47,988 nt of DNA from Variovorax boronicumulans (GCF_019352895.1 NZ_JAAAFX010000014.1:274134-322121), one strand, 5' to 3'; shown: positions 32,014-42,118, numbered from the stretch's first letter. Numbers and translations: made by a program. Notes: generated by a model not told the origin, from the letters alone.

Positions 32014-32024
32014 GGGATGGGCCC

Positions 32025-32666
32025 TCAGGTGCGCACGGCGTGGTTCCAGGCGGCGGCGAACTGCAGCGCGTCGTCGCGCACCGCGGCGGCGCTCTTGCCC
32101 GGCTTGTAGAGCGCGGAGCCGATGCCGAAGCCGGTGGCGCCGGCCGCGCGCCAGGCGTCCATGTTGGTCGGCGTGATGCCGCCCACGGGCATCAGCGGCG
32201 TGCCCTTGGGCAGCACCGCCAGCCAGGCCTTGACCACGGCCGGCGAGGCCGCTTCGGCCGGGAACAGCTTGAGCCCGGTGGCACCGGACGCGAGCGCGCC
32301 GAAGGCCTCGGTGGGTGTGGCCACGCCGGGCAGGCTCACCATGCCGAGCCGGGCCGCCTCGGCCACCACCTCGGCGTTGAAGTTGGGCGCCACGATCAGT
32401 GCGCTGCCGGCCGCATGCACCTCGCGCACCTGCTTCGCGGTCAGCACCGTGCCGGCACCGACCAGCGCAGCGGGAAAGCGCTGGCGCAACAGCGCGATGC
32501 TCTCGAGCGGCTGCGGCGAATTGAGCGGCACTTCGAGCAGCTGGAAGCCGGCGTCGACCAGCGCGTCGCCGACCGCGGGCGCTTCGGCCGGCGTGAGGCC
32601 GCGCAGGATCGCGACCAGCGGGAGTTGGCGCACGGCGGCGTGGAAGGTGTCGAGGGCGGTGGTCAT
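32025..32666 (-). CDS. dgoA: 2-dehydro-3-deoxy-6-phosphogalactonate aldolase
   Basis: 213 residues, the typical length of KDPG/KDPGal aldolases. The Schiff-base lysine is in ATGLKLFPAEAAS, and the catalytic Glu is in LLEVPLNSPQPL. Other family blocks are PLVAILRGLTPAEA, VGAGTVLT and LMPVGGITPTNMDAWRAAGATGFGIGSALYKPG. The NSP and LYKPG segments favour the DgoA (galactonate) type over Eda. It cleaves KDPGal to pyruvate and glyceraldehyde-3-phosphate. Its start overlaps the end of the kinase gene (ATGA), so the two steps are translationally coupled. Confidence 0.93.
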   Translation of the reverse strand: MTTALDTFHAAVRQLPLVAILRGLTPAEAPAVGDALVDAGFQLLEVPLNSPQPLESIALLRQRFPAALVGAGTVLTAKQVREVHAAGSALIVAPNFNAEVVAEAARLGMVSLPGVATPTEAFGALASGATGLKLFPAEAASPAVVKAWLAVLPKGTPLMPVGGITPTNMDAWRAAGATGFGIGSALYKPGKSAAAVRDDALQFAAAWNHAVRT

Positions 32667-33544
32667 GGTGCGAGTGTGGTGGCCACGGCATGCAGACCGG
32701 CCCAGGTCGCTTCGGCGCCCAGGGTCCGGCTGGTCACGCCGCTGGCATGGAGGGCCAGCGCGTAGCGCTGGGTGAGGGCGGGCGAGCCGATCAGCACGAC
32801 CTCGCCCGCGGCGCGCAGCGACTGCGTGCGCAGCTCTTCGCCGATCAGCAGGCCCGAGAGATAGCTCGCCAGGTCGCCGGCCGACATGCGACCGAACAGG
32901 GCCAGCGTGCGCGCGCCGAAGGCGTTGTGCAGCAGGCCTTCGTTGTTGCCGGACTGCATCACGCCCTGCAGGAAGGCGGCTTCGTCGAGCGGTGCCGTGG
33001 TGTCGAGGGTGCGCGCCAGGATCGAATGGGTGCCCAGCAGCGCGTAGAACTCGCCGGTCATGAAGGTGCGGAAGCCCGCCACGCGGCCCTCGGCCACGCG
33101 CACCCATTTGTTGTGCGTGCCCGGCAGCACGAAGAGGCCGTCGCGCAGGCCGGTCAGTGCGATGGCGCCGAAGATCTGCACTTCCTCGCCGCGCATCACG
33201 TCGGGCACGCCGTCGTGCTCGTCGCTGAGGCCCGGCACGATGGCGATGCGGCCGGGCTCGATCTCGATCACCTTGGCCGCGATGTCGGCAAGGCCGGCCG
33301 GGCAGGCGCAGTAGGGCGCTTCGACCCAGCCTTGCTTGCTGCCGGCCATGCCGGAGATCAGGCAGCGCGTGCCCGCGGGCGCCATCCACGCGCCGAAGAG
33401 TTCATCGAAGGCGGCACCGAAGCCGCCGGCCGGCACGCTGAGGATGCCGCGCGCGTGGCTCTGTTCCTCGAGCACCTTGCCATCGGCATCCAGCAGCGCG
33501 CCGCGCAGCGAACTCGTGCCCCAATCCACAGCGACCCATTGCAT
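32663..33544 (-). CDS. dgoK: 2-dehydro-3-deoxygalactonokinase
   Basis: 293 residues. The N-terminal ATPase loop AVDWGTSSLRGALLD, then RCLISGMAGSKQGWVEAPY, GVPDVMRGEEVQIFGA and FVLPGTHNKWVRV are hallmarks of DgoK. The C-terminal half has GLLIGEELRTQ and VVLIGSPALTQRYALAL. It phosphorylates 2-keto-3-deoxygalactonate, feeding the aldolase encoded next. It is the promoter-proximal gene of the reverse-strand operon and is divergent from a Bug binding protein gene. No galactonate dehydratase (dgoD) is in the window, so the KDGal source is encoded elsewhere or another sugar acid is used. Confidence 0.94.
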   Translation of the reverse strand: MQWVAVDWGTSSLRGALLDADGKVLEEQSHARGILSVPAGGFGAAFDELFGAWMAPAGTRCLISGMAGSKQGWVEAPYCACPAGLADIAAKVIEIEPGRIAIVPGLSDEHDGVPDVMRGEEVQIFGAIALTGLRDGLFVLPGTHNKWVRVAEGRVAGFRTFMTGEFYALLGTHSILARTLDTTAPLDEAAFLQGVMQSGNNEGLLHNAFGARTLALFGRMSAGDLASYLSGLLIGEELRTQSLRAAGEVVLIGSPALTQRYALALHASGVTSRTLGAEATWAGLHAVATTLAP

Positions 33545-33621
33545 CCTTGCCTGTCTCCGGATTTCATCGTTCGAAGGGGCCGTTCTTCAGGGTTTGTCCC
33601 GCGAAAACGGCATTTTCAATC

Positions 33622-33631
33622 ATCATATGAT
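33622..33631. promoter_or_regulatory. Short palindrome in the dgoK/Bug divergent gap
   Basis: ATCATATGAT is a perfect 10-bp palindrome in an AT-rich patch, 59 bases before the Bug gene start. It may be the site of the GntR regulator encoded at 35626. Evidence is position and symmetry only. Confidence 0.35.
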
Positions 33632-33689
33632 AAGCCGACCGATGCCCGGAAACACGTGCATCGTCGATCCCACAACAGGAGACAGAGCC

Positions 33690-34664
33690 ATGCAAGACAC
33701 CCTCTCGGCGCAGCGCCGCCACCTTCTCCAGGGGCTCGGCGCCATGCTGCTGCCGCTGCCCTTCGCGGCCTTCGCCGAGGACTATCCGAGCAAGCCCGTC
33801 GAACTGGTGGTGCCGGCCTCGGCGGGCGGCGGCACCGACGCGCTGGCGCGTGGCTTCGCCGAGATCGCGAAGAAGCACTTCCCGCAGCCCTTCATCGTGA
33901 ACAACAAGCCTGGCGCCAGCGGCGTGGTCGGCATGGGCGAGGTGCTCAACAGCAAGCCCGATGGCTACAAGGTGTCGGTGGTGATCGCCGAGCTGGTGAT
34001 CCTGCCGCACCTGAACCTGTCGAAGTTCACCTATGCCGACTTCCGACCCATCGCGCGTCTCAATGCCGACCCGGCGGCCATCACGGTGAAGGCCGATGCG
34101 CCCTGGAACACCATCGAGGAGTTCCTCGCGGCGTCCCGCGCCAAGCCCGGCGAGATGCGGGTCGGCAACTCGGGCAACGGCTCGATCTGGCATCTTGCGG
34201 CCGCGGGCCTCGAGGACAAGACCGGCGTCAAGTTCAACCATGTGCCCTACCAGGGCGCGGCGCCCGGCGTGGTGGCGCTGCTCGGCGGCCACATCGATGC
34301 GGTGGCCGTGAGCCCGGGCGAAGTCGCCGTGCACGTGCAGGCCGGCAAGCTCAAGATCCTGGCCGTGATGGCCGACCAGCGCCTCAAGGCCTTCGACCAG
34401 GTGCCGACCTTGAAGGAACGCAAGATCTTCCTGTCGATCGGCACCTGGCGCGGCCTGGCCGTCCCCAAGGCCACGCCGACGGCGGTGGTCGACGTGCTGC
34501 GCACCGTGGCGCGCAAGACCGCCGAGGAGCCGGCCCTGCGCGAGGCGCTCGAGAAGCTCAACCTGGGCTTCTCCTACCTCGATGCGGCCGAGTTCGGCCA
34601 GTCGATGGAGCGTGACCACCTCTACTTCAAGGAGCTGGTGCAGAAGGTGGGGATCCGCGCATGA
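33690..34664 (+). CDS. Bug family tripartite tricarboxylate transporter substrate-binding protein
   Basis: 324 residues from ATG 33690 with an ACAGGAGA ribosome site. The N-terminus AQRRHLLQGLGAMLLPLPFAAFA resembles a twin-arginine signal, with mature start near EDYPSKPVELVVPASAGGGTDALAR. Bug motifs follow: NNKPGASGVVGMGEVLNSKPDGYKV and FNHVPYQGAAPGVVALLGG. It is more distant from the 2383/3401 pair than they are from each other. Its place beside the dgoKA genes suggests it binds an aldonate or related acid. The 2-hydroxyacid dehydrogenase start overlaps its stop. Confidence 0.92.
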   Translation: MQDTLSAQRRHLLQGLGAMLLPLPFAAFAEDYPSKPVELVVPASAGGGTDALARGFAEIAKKHFPQPFIVNNKPGASGVVGMGEVLNSKPDGYKVSVVIAELVILPHLNLSKFTYADFRPIARLNADPAAITVKADAPWNTIEEFLAASRAKPGEMRVGNSGNGSIWHLAAAGLEDKTGVKFNHVPYQGAAPGVVALLGGHIDAVAVSPGEVAVHVQAGKLKILAVMADQRLKAFDQVPTLKERKIFLSIGTWRGLAVPKATPTAVVDVLRTVARKTAEEPALREALEKLNLGFSYLDAAEFGQSMERDHLYFKELVQKVGIRA

Positions 34665-35608
34665 GCGTTGAACGCCCGGAGGTGCTGGTCGTTGCACCGG
34701 TGATGCCCTTCCTGATGGACGCGCTGCGCGGTGCCGTCACCGTGCACGACCGTCTTCATCTGACCGACCCGGCCGCCTTCGCGGCGGTGGCGCCGCGCAT
34801 CCGCGCGGTGGTTGCGACCGGCGAGTCGAAGGTGCCGGCCGAACTCATCGCGCAGTTGCCCGCGCTGGAGATGATCACGGTGTTCGGCGTGGGCTACGAC
34901 GGCGTCGACGTGGCCGCGGCCCGGGCGCGCGGCGTGCCCGTGACCCACACACCCGGCGTGCTCAACGACGACGTGGCCGACCTCGCGCTGGGGCTGCTGA
35001 TCGCCGCGGCGCGGCGCATCCCGCAGGCCGATCGCTTCGTGCGCGGCGGCGAATGGCTCAAGGGCCCGATCCCGGTGGCGCGCAAGGTCGCGGGCAGTCG
35101 CCTGGGCGTGGTCGGCATGGGCCGCATCGGCCAGGCGATCGCGCAGCGCGCGCTGGCCTTCCGCATGGACGTGGCCTACACCGCGCGCTCGCCGCGCGCG
35201 AACCTGCCCTACGCCTACCATCCCGACGCCGCATCGCTGGCGGCCGCGGTCGATTTCCTGGTCGTCATCACGCCCGGCGGCGCGGCCACGCGCGGCCTGA
35301 TCGACGCCAAGGTGCTGCAGGCGCTGGGCCCGCAGGGCTACCTGGTGAACGTGGCGCGCGGCAGCGTGGTCGACCAGCCGGCGCTGATCGCGGCGCTGCA
35401 GGCCGGCACCATCGCCGGTGCCGCGCTCGACGTTTTCGCCGACGAGCCCAACGTGCCGGCCGAATTGCTGGCCATGGACAACGTGGTGCTCACGCCGCAC
35501 ATCGGCAGCGGCACGAAGCAGACGCGCGAGGCGATGGCGCAGCTCACCTTCGACAACCTGCGCGCGCACTTCGCGGGCCAGCCGCTGCTCACGCCGGTCC
35601 CCGCCTGA
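34661..35608 (+). CDS. D-isomer-specific 2-hydroxyacid dehydrogenase
   Basis: A 315-residue NAD(P)-dependent dehydrogenase. The Rossmann motif is GMGRIG (152-157). The catalytic triad is Arg233 (VARGSVVD), Glu262 (FADEPNV) and His280 (LTPHIGSGT). Residues 175-180 after the second strand (ARSPR) suggest NADP(H) preference, like glyoxylate/hydroxypyruvate reductases. It overlaps the Bug gene by four bases (ATGA) and precedes the GntR gene by 17 bases. In this locus it may reduce a 2-keto acid such as hydroxypyruvate or a sugar-acid intermediate. Confidence 0.93.
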   Translation: MSVERPEVLVVAPVMPFLMDALRGAVTVHDRLHLTDPAAFAAVAPRIRAVVATGESKVPAELIAQLPALEMITVFGVGYDGVDVAAARARGVPVTHTPGVLNDDVADLALGLLIAAARRIPQADRFVRGGEWLKGPIPVARKVAGSRLGVVGMGRIGQAIAQRALAFRMDVAYTARSPRANLPYAYHPDAASLAAAVDFLVVITPGGAATRGLIDAKVLQALGPQGYLVNVARGSVVDQPALIAALQAGTIAGAALDVFADEPNVPAELLAMDNVVLTPHIGSGTKQTREAMAQLTFDNLRAHFAGQPLLTPVPA

Positions 35609-35625
35609 GAAGCCTGCACAAGGCG

Positions 35626-36360
35626 ATGGCCAAGAACGCGCACGGCCAGACGGTCGACCTGCTGGGCGAGGCGATCGTCGCAGGCCGCTACGCACAGGGC
35701 GGCGTGATCCCGCCCGAGCCGCTGCTGGGCCAGGAACTGGGCGTGAGCCGCACGGTGGTGCGCGAGGCCATCAAGGCGCTGGCGGCCAAGGGCATGGTCG
35801 TGACCGGTCCCAAGGTCGGCAGCCGTGTGCTGCCGCAGGAGGCGTGGAACTGGTTCGACCCGGACGTGATCACCTGGAAGGCCAAGGTCGGCCTCACGCC
35901 GGAGTTCCTGCGCGACCTGCAGGACCTGCGGTGCATGGTCGAGCCGGCCGCCGTGCGCTTGGCGGCCGAACGCGCGACCGCGCAGGACATCGCGGAACTG
36001 GAAGACGCCTATGCCGGCATGGCGCAGGCGGTGGCGACGCAGGGCGACGACTACACGACCCATGACCTGCGCTTCCATCACGGCCTGTTGCGCGCGGCGG
36101 GCAACCTGATGCTGGCGCAGATGAGCAAGGCGCTCAACGCGCTGCTGCGCACCAGCTTCGAGATTTCCAGCACGCGGCACAACGGACCCGCGCTGTCGCT
36201 GCCGCGGCACCGCGCGGTGCTCGATGCGGTGCGTGCGCGCGACCCCGACCGCGCCGAGCGCGCGGTGCTGGCGCTGATCGACAGCGCGCGCGCCGACATC
36301 GAGGCGGTGCTGGGCGCGCAGGCGCGGCCGACGCGCCCTCGCCGCATTGCGGCGAAGTGA
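35626..36360 (+). CDS. GntR/FadR family transcriptional regulator (DgoR-like)
   Basis: 244 residues from ATG 35626. The N-terminal winged HTH has LGEAIVAGRYAQGGVIPPEPLLGQELGVSRTVVREAIKALAAKGMV and the wing VTGPKVGSRVLPQEAWNWFDPDVITW. The C-terminal FCD ligand domain has LRDLQDLRCMVEPAAVRLAAERAT, DLRFHHGLLRAAGN and LPRHRAVLDAVRARDPDRA, with the conserved metal-binding His residues. The NWFDPDV segment is shared with DgoR and other sugar-acid regulators. It is the last gene of the forward arm and probably represses both arms until the aldonate intermediate is present. Confidence 0.93.
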   Translation: MAKNAHGQTVDLLGEAIVAGRYAQGGVIPPEPLLGQELGVSRTVVREAIKALAAKGMVVTGPKVGSRVLPQEAWNWFDPDVITWKAKVGLTPEFLRDLQDLRCMVEPAAVRLAAERATAQDIAELEDAYAGMAQAVATQGDDYTTHDLRFHHGLLRAAGNLMLAQMSKALNALLRTSFEISSTRHNGPALSLPRHRAVLDAVRARDPDRAERAVLALIDSARADIEAVLGAQARPTRPRRIAAK

Positions 36361-38019
36361 TCAGCGCGCGGCCGACAGCGCGCAGAGCTTCTCGCGCGCC
36401 GGCAGCGCATCGCGGCTGAAGTGGCGCAGCGAGCCCGAGGGGTTCCAGTCGTCGCCGTCGATGCTGTAGCTCTCGTCGAAGGGCTTGGGGTTGCCCGTGG
36501 CGGGCGCATACAGCGGCGTGGTGTAGGGCGCGAGCACGGCCAGGTGCAGCTTGCCGTCGGGGCTGAAGGCCAGGCCTTCGCCTTCGGAGCGGTTGGGCTC
36601 GTCGTAGTGCAGCAGCTCGATCACCGAGCCGCTGACCGGGTCGACCTTGTAGAGGCGCTTGCGCTTGAGCCCGGTCTCGCTCACGTTGTCCTTGGTGTCG
36701 GCGGCCGCGTAGAGCATGCCGTTGAAGACCTTGAGGCCCTGCACTCGCTTGCCGTTGAACGAGGTCTGCAACGGCACCGAGCGCAGCAGCTTGAAGGTGG
36801 CCAGGTCGAACACGTTGAGCTTGTCCGCGGCCAAGGTGCTCCAGGTCACGGTGTAGGCCAGCTTGCGCGGGCCGTCCACCGCCACCCATGGCACGCCGTC
36901 GGCATGCTCGGCGCGCGGCAGCGCGAACTTCTGGCCCGTGTACTGCAGCGTCCTGGCGTCGTAGACCGCCACGTAGGACTGCTGCGAGGAGTCGTCCTCG
37001 TCCTCGATGGGCGCATACAGCTTGCCTTCGAAGATGTCGATGTCGCCGATGTGGCCGAGGTGCACGCCCGCGGGGTTGGCGGCGTACTCGGCCTGGATCT
37101 CGGCCGGCAGGGCCAGCGCCTGCGTCAGCGTGCCGTTGAAGTCGGCATCGGCGCGCTGCAGGCCGTAGCGCCACGAGAACACGGGCGTGTCGCCGTCGTA
37201 GGCCATGCCCTGGCCCTTGAGCGTCGCGGGGATCTTCGCGGCCTCTTCGTTGCTCAGGTAGGCGAAGCCCCGCAGGTCGCCCGGCGCGACCGCCAGCACG
37301 GCCAGCACGCGGTCGAGGTAGCCCTGCAGCACGCCCATGTCGTTGGTGAACTGCGTGCGCCGGGCCACGTCCTCGGTCCACGACTCGGCGTCGAGTGCCG
37401 CATTGGCGGACCACAGCGCGGTCTGGATCGGCACGTTGCGGCCGACCAGGCGCTGCTCGAGCGCCAGCAGGTCGGCCTCGCCAAGCGTGGCGATCCGGGT
37501 GCCGGCCGGGGCCGGTGCCGCGAGCGCGGGGAGGGTGATCCCGTTGCTCGGGTCCTGGTCCTTGTCCAGCGCCATCAGGAAGCTCACGAGCTTGCCCAGT
37601 TCGGGCGCGCTCGTGCAATCGGTGGCGCCCGCCAGGTCGAACAGCGTGATGTTCCTCTTCGGTGCGATCGTCGCGAGCTCGACGCCGGCCGCCTCGAAGC
37701 GCAGGCTGCTGTCGCTTCTGACGGTGAAGCTGCCGTTGGCATCGGGCGTGATGGCCGTGCCGTCGGCCTTGATCGTCAGCGCGGCCAGCCCCGGCCAGCC
37801 GGCCAGCGTCACCTGCATGGTGGGCGCCACGACTTCCGGCGGCGGCGTGACCGGCGGTGTCGAGGGCTGGCCCGGGCCGCCGGCGACGGGCGTGCCCGGC
37901 GTCACGTCGTTGTGGCTGCCGCCGCCGCAGGCGGACAGGGCGATGGTGCAGGCCAGCGCGAGCAGCGACGGAAGGAAGCGTCGGCCGGCCGGGCGCGATG
38001 CGGGGCGCAGAAGTCTCAT
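36361..38019 (-). CDS. Lipoprotein with beta-propeller-like C-terminal domain, function unknown
   Basis: 552 residues from ATG 38019. The signal LALACTIALSACGGG gives a lipidated Cys, followed by a Pro/Thr/Gly-rich linker. Residues about 65-220 hold a small beta-rich region and a segment (LVSFLMALDKDQDPSNGITLP) typical of secreted Variovorax-type lipoproteins. Residues about 280-550 repeat short strands of YVAVYDARTLQ, LNVFDLATFKLLR, LKVFNGMLYAAAD and LAFSPDGKLHLAV type, suggesting a six- or seven-bladed propeller like YncE or SMP-30. The stop codon abuts that of the GntR gene. Its role is not known; it probably sits at the outer membrane. Confidence 0.75.
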   Translation of the reverse strand: MRLLRPASRPAGRRFLPSLLALACTIALSACGGGSHNDVTPGTPVAGGPGQPSTPPVTPPPEVVAPTMQVTLAGWPGLAALTIKADGTAITPDANGSFTVRSDSSLRFEAAGVELATIAPKRNITLFDLAGATDCTSAPELGKLVSFLMALDKDQDPSNGITLPALAAPAPAGTRIATLGEADLLALEQRLVGRNVPIQTALWSANAALDAESWTEDVARRTQFTNDMGVLQGYLDRVLAVLAVAPGDLRGFAYLSNEEAAKIPATLKGQGMAYDGDTPVFSWRYGLQRADADFNGTLTQALALPAEIQAEYAANPAGVHLGHIGDIDIFEGKLYAPIEDEDDSSQQSYVAVYDARTLQYTGQKFALPRAEHADGVPWVAVDGPRKLAYTVTWSTLAADKLNVFDLATFKLLRSVPLQTSFNGKRVQGLKVFNGMLYAAADTKDNVSETGLKRKRLYKVDPVSGSVIELLHYDEPNRSEGEGLAFSPDGKLHLAVLAPYTTPLYAPATGNPKPFDESYSIDGDDWNPSGSLRHFSRDALPAREKLCALSAAR

Positions 38020-38132
38020 GATCGTGGGGGAGAGCGAGCGTGGAAGCGGGCATTGTTCGCCGCGTGTGTGACACCACGGCGAAGGCCGCGGCCCGCCCAT
38101 CGCTCCCCCAGCGCGATCGGGGCCCGCCAAGG

Positions 38133-38153
38133 AAAAAGGGCGCCGAAGCGCCC
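38133..38153 (-). terminator. Intrinsic terminator of rhlE
   Basis: On the reverse strand, GGGCGC, a TTCG loop and GCGCCC form a stem followed by TTTTT. It lies 47 bases after the rhlE stop. Confidence 0.9.
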
Positions 38154-38199
38154 TTGTGTGAGTCAGCGAGTGACGCGGCCCGAAGGCCGCGGTCCCGGC

Positions 38200-39996
38200 T
38201 CAGCGGCCGAAGGACCGGCCACCGCCGCCGCCCGAACGGCCACCGCCGCCACCGCCGTAACCACCGCCGCCGCCGGAGCGACCACCACCACCGCCGCCGC
38301 CCGAGCGGTTGCCGCCGTAGCCGCCACCGCCGCCGCCACCACCACGGCGGCCACGGCCGCCGCCCATGCTGTCGACGCTGGTGCGCAGCGGATCGGGCTG
38401 ACCGTCGCCGCCGCCGACCGCTTCGGCACGCAGGTGCGCGACCTGGTTGGCTTGCGTCGGGCTGTGGCTGTTGCCGTGATGGCGCGGTTGGCGCTCGTCA
38501 TGCGGCAGGCCTTGCGGCGCATGGTGCGGCGCGCGCGCCGGACCCTGCGGGCCGCGACCCGGACCGCCTTGTGGACGCGGTGCCTGGCCCCGTGCAGGAC
38601 CCTGGCCGCCGCCGCCGCTGCGTGCACCCTGGGGTGCCGCACCGCCGCCGCGACGGGGACCGCCACCGCCACCGCCGCCGCCGCCGCCGCCCGAGCGATC
38701 GCCCTGGCCGGCCTTGTTGTCGCGCACGCGCTGCAGCATCTCGGTGCGAGCGGCCTTGGCGGCCGCCTGCATCACGTCACGGCTCGGCGGACGACCGGCG
38801 CCGCCCCAGATCGTCTGGCGACCCATGGCGATCGGCTCGGCGTGTTCGCCTTCTTCGGGGCCGAAGCCTTCGACGATCTTCACCGGGATCTGCTGCTTGG
38901 TGAAGCGCTCGATCTCCTGCATGAAGCCTTCTTCGTCCAGGCAGACCAGGCTTACCGCCTCGCCGCTGTTGCCCGCGCGGCCGGTGCGGCCGATGCGGTG
39001 CACATAGTCTTCGCTGACGTTGGGGATTTCGTAGTTCACGACGTGCGGCAGTTCGTCGATGTCGATGCCGCGGGCCGCGATGTCGGTCGCCACCAGCGCG
39101 CGGATGGCGCCGGTCTTGAAGCCGGCCAGGGCCTGGGTGCGTGCGCTCTGGCTCTTGTTGCCGTGCAGCGCCATCGCCTCGATGCCGTTCTTGGTCAGGA
39201 ATTCGGCGACGTTGTTGGCGCCGAACTTGGTGCGCGTGAACACCAGCACCTGGCTCCAATTGTGCTCGTTGATGATGTGGGCGAGCAGGGCCTTCTTCTT
39301 GCCGCGGCCCACCGGGTGGATCACCTGGGTGATGCGCTGCACGGTGGTGTTGCGCGGCGTGACCTGCACGCTTTGCGGGTTCTTGAGCAGCTGGGCGGCC
39401 AGGTCGCGGATCTCGTCGCTGAAGGTGGCCGAGAACAGCAGGCTCTGCTTGTCCTTGGGCACCAGCGCGAGGATCTTCTTCACGTCGTGGATGAAGCCCA
39501 TGTCGAGCATGCGGTCGGCTTCGTCGAGGATCAGGATCTGCACTTGCGACAGGTCGAGCATGCCTTGCTGCTGCAGGTCGAGCAGGCGGCCTGGCGTGGC
39601 CACGAGGATGTCGACGCCCTTCTTGAGCTTGCTGATCTGCGGGTTCATGCCGACGCCGCCGAAGATCACGGTCGAGTCGAGCTGCAGGTACTTGCCGTAG
39701 GTGCGCACCGACTCTTCGACCTGGGCCGCGAGTTCGCGCGTGGGGGTCAGCACCAGGGCGCGGATGCCGACGCCGCCGAACTTGTTGGTGGCGCTGCGGC
39801 TCATGGTGAGCTTGTGCAGCATGGGCAGCGTGAAGGCCGCGGTCTTGCCGGTGCCGGTCTGGGCGCCGCCGAGCAGGTCGTGGCCCTCGAGCACCACGGG
39901 GATCGCCTGGGCCTGGATGGGCGTGGGCGTGTCGTAGCCGTGCTCGAGCACAGCCTTCAGGATGGCCGGGGCCAACTTCAGATCTTCAAAAGTCAT
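38200..39996 (-). CDS. rhlE: DEAD-box RNA helicase RhlE
   Basis: 598 residues from ATG 39996. All helicase motifs are visible: Q motif (PTPIQAQAIP), Walker A AQTGTGKT (45-52), PTRELA, TPGRLLD, DEAD (158-161), SAT (189-191), then ATDIAARGIDID and HRIGRTGRAG. The core ends near residue 375. The remaining tail of about 200 residues is Gly/Arg/Pro/His-rich, with long Gly runs at about 430-445 and again at the C-terminus, which would bind RNA without sequence preference. RhlE remodels ribosome precursors and is linked to cold adaptation. A 5-bp hairpin (40009-40024) lies in its leader. Confidence 0.96.
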   Translation of the reverse strand: MTFEDLKLAPAILKAVLEHGYDTPTPIQAQAIPVVLEGHDLLGGAQTGTGKTAAFTLPMLHKLTMSRSATNKFGGVGIRALVLTPTRELAAQVEESVRTYGKYLQLDSTVIFGGVGMNPQISKLKKGVDILVATPGRLLDLQQQGMLDLSQVQILILDEADRMLDMGFIHDVKKILALVPKDKQSLLFSATFSDEIRDLAAQLLKNPQSVQVTPRNTTVQRITQVIHPVGRGKKKALLAHIINEHNWSQVLVFTRTKFGANNVAEFLTKNGIEAMALHGNKSQSARTQALAGFKTGAIRALVATDIAARGIDIDELPHVVNYEIPNVSEDYVHRIGRTGRAGNSGEAVSLVCLDEEGFMQEIERFTKQQIPVKIVEGFGPEEGEHAEPIAMGRQTIWGGAGRPPSRDVMQAAAKAARTEMLQRVRDNKAGQGDRSGGGGGGGGGGGPRRGGGAAPQGARSGGGGQGPARGQAPRPQGGPGRGPQGPARAPHHAPQGLPHDERQPRHHGNSHSPTQANQVAHLRAEAVGGGDGQPDPLRTSVDSMGGGRGRRGGGGGGGGYGGNRSGGGGGGGRSGGGGGYGGGGGGRSGGGGGRSFGR

Positions 39997-40410
39997 TTGG
40001 AAGCAATAGCGCCTTGCATGGCGCAGTGGCATCGGCCCACCGTGGTGCCCTTTGTTGGGGCGACCCGGTCAGTCAAGGCTGATGTATCAAGGGTGGGAGC
40101 CGAGAGCCAGTCGCATGGGTGTGCGCAAAGCCTTCTTGTCCCCGGCAGAAGAGCCGCTGTTGCGGGCAACTGGACCCGGCAACGAAGGCCCATTGTCGCA
40201 CGAGTCGGCGCCACGCCTGGAAACATCTTGCGCAAGGCCTTGCGGCGGGCGGGTGTGCGGTCGTAAAACCTCGGCCCCGGTGCCAGAACCGGGCGGCGCG
40301 GGCGGGGGCGTCTGCGCCATTGGGGATAATAGAAGGTTCGCCGCCCCTCGCTGACCGCCCGCAGCGCGTCGCGCGGCCCTTGTTCCAACCTGCTCCACAC
40401 TGCAAGAGAT
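39997..40410. other. Divergent intergenic region between rhlE and ettA
   Basis: About 410 bases without a convincing gene. It contains an inverted repeat GCGCC/GGCGC (40009-40024) in the rhlE leader and overlapping palindromes at 40227-40244. A GATAAT -10-like hexamer at 40325-40330 may be part of the ettA promoter, with no clear -35. Confidence 0.5.
40227..40244. repeat. Overlapping palindromes in the rhlE-ettA gap
   Basis: CTTGCGCAAG (40227-40236) and CGCAAGGCCTTGCG (40231-40244) are both perfect palindromes sharing the CGCAAG centre. The array is CTTGCG, its inverse, then CTTGCG again. Confidence 0.55.
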
Positions 40411-42072
<1,662 letters not shown>

Positions 42073-42092
42073 GCCTTTCGAATGCATCCGGA

Positions 42093-42118
42093 AAAGCCAG
42101 CACATCGCTGGCTTTTTT
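42093..42118 (+). terminator. Intrinsic terminator of ettA
   Basis: AAAGCCAGC pairs with GCTGGCTTT around a 5-base loop, followed by a T tract. It lies 20 bases after the ettA stop. Confidence 0.92.

Noticed and set aside
38210..38350. GCC/ACC-rich short repeats that look like a repeat array
   Set aside because: They are the codons of the Gly-rich tail of rhlE in frame; no CRISPR-like spacing or spacers.
36421..40266. Open frame of about 1,280 codons on the forward strand
   Set aside because: It lies antisense to the lipoprotein and rhlE genes, is low-complexity Gly/Ala/Arg/His-rich, and shows no family motif. It is a high-GC artefact.
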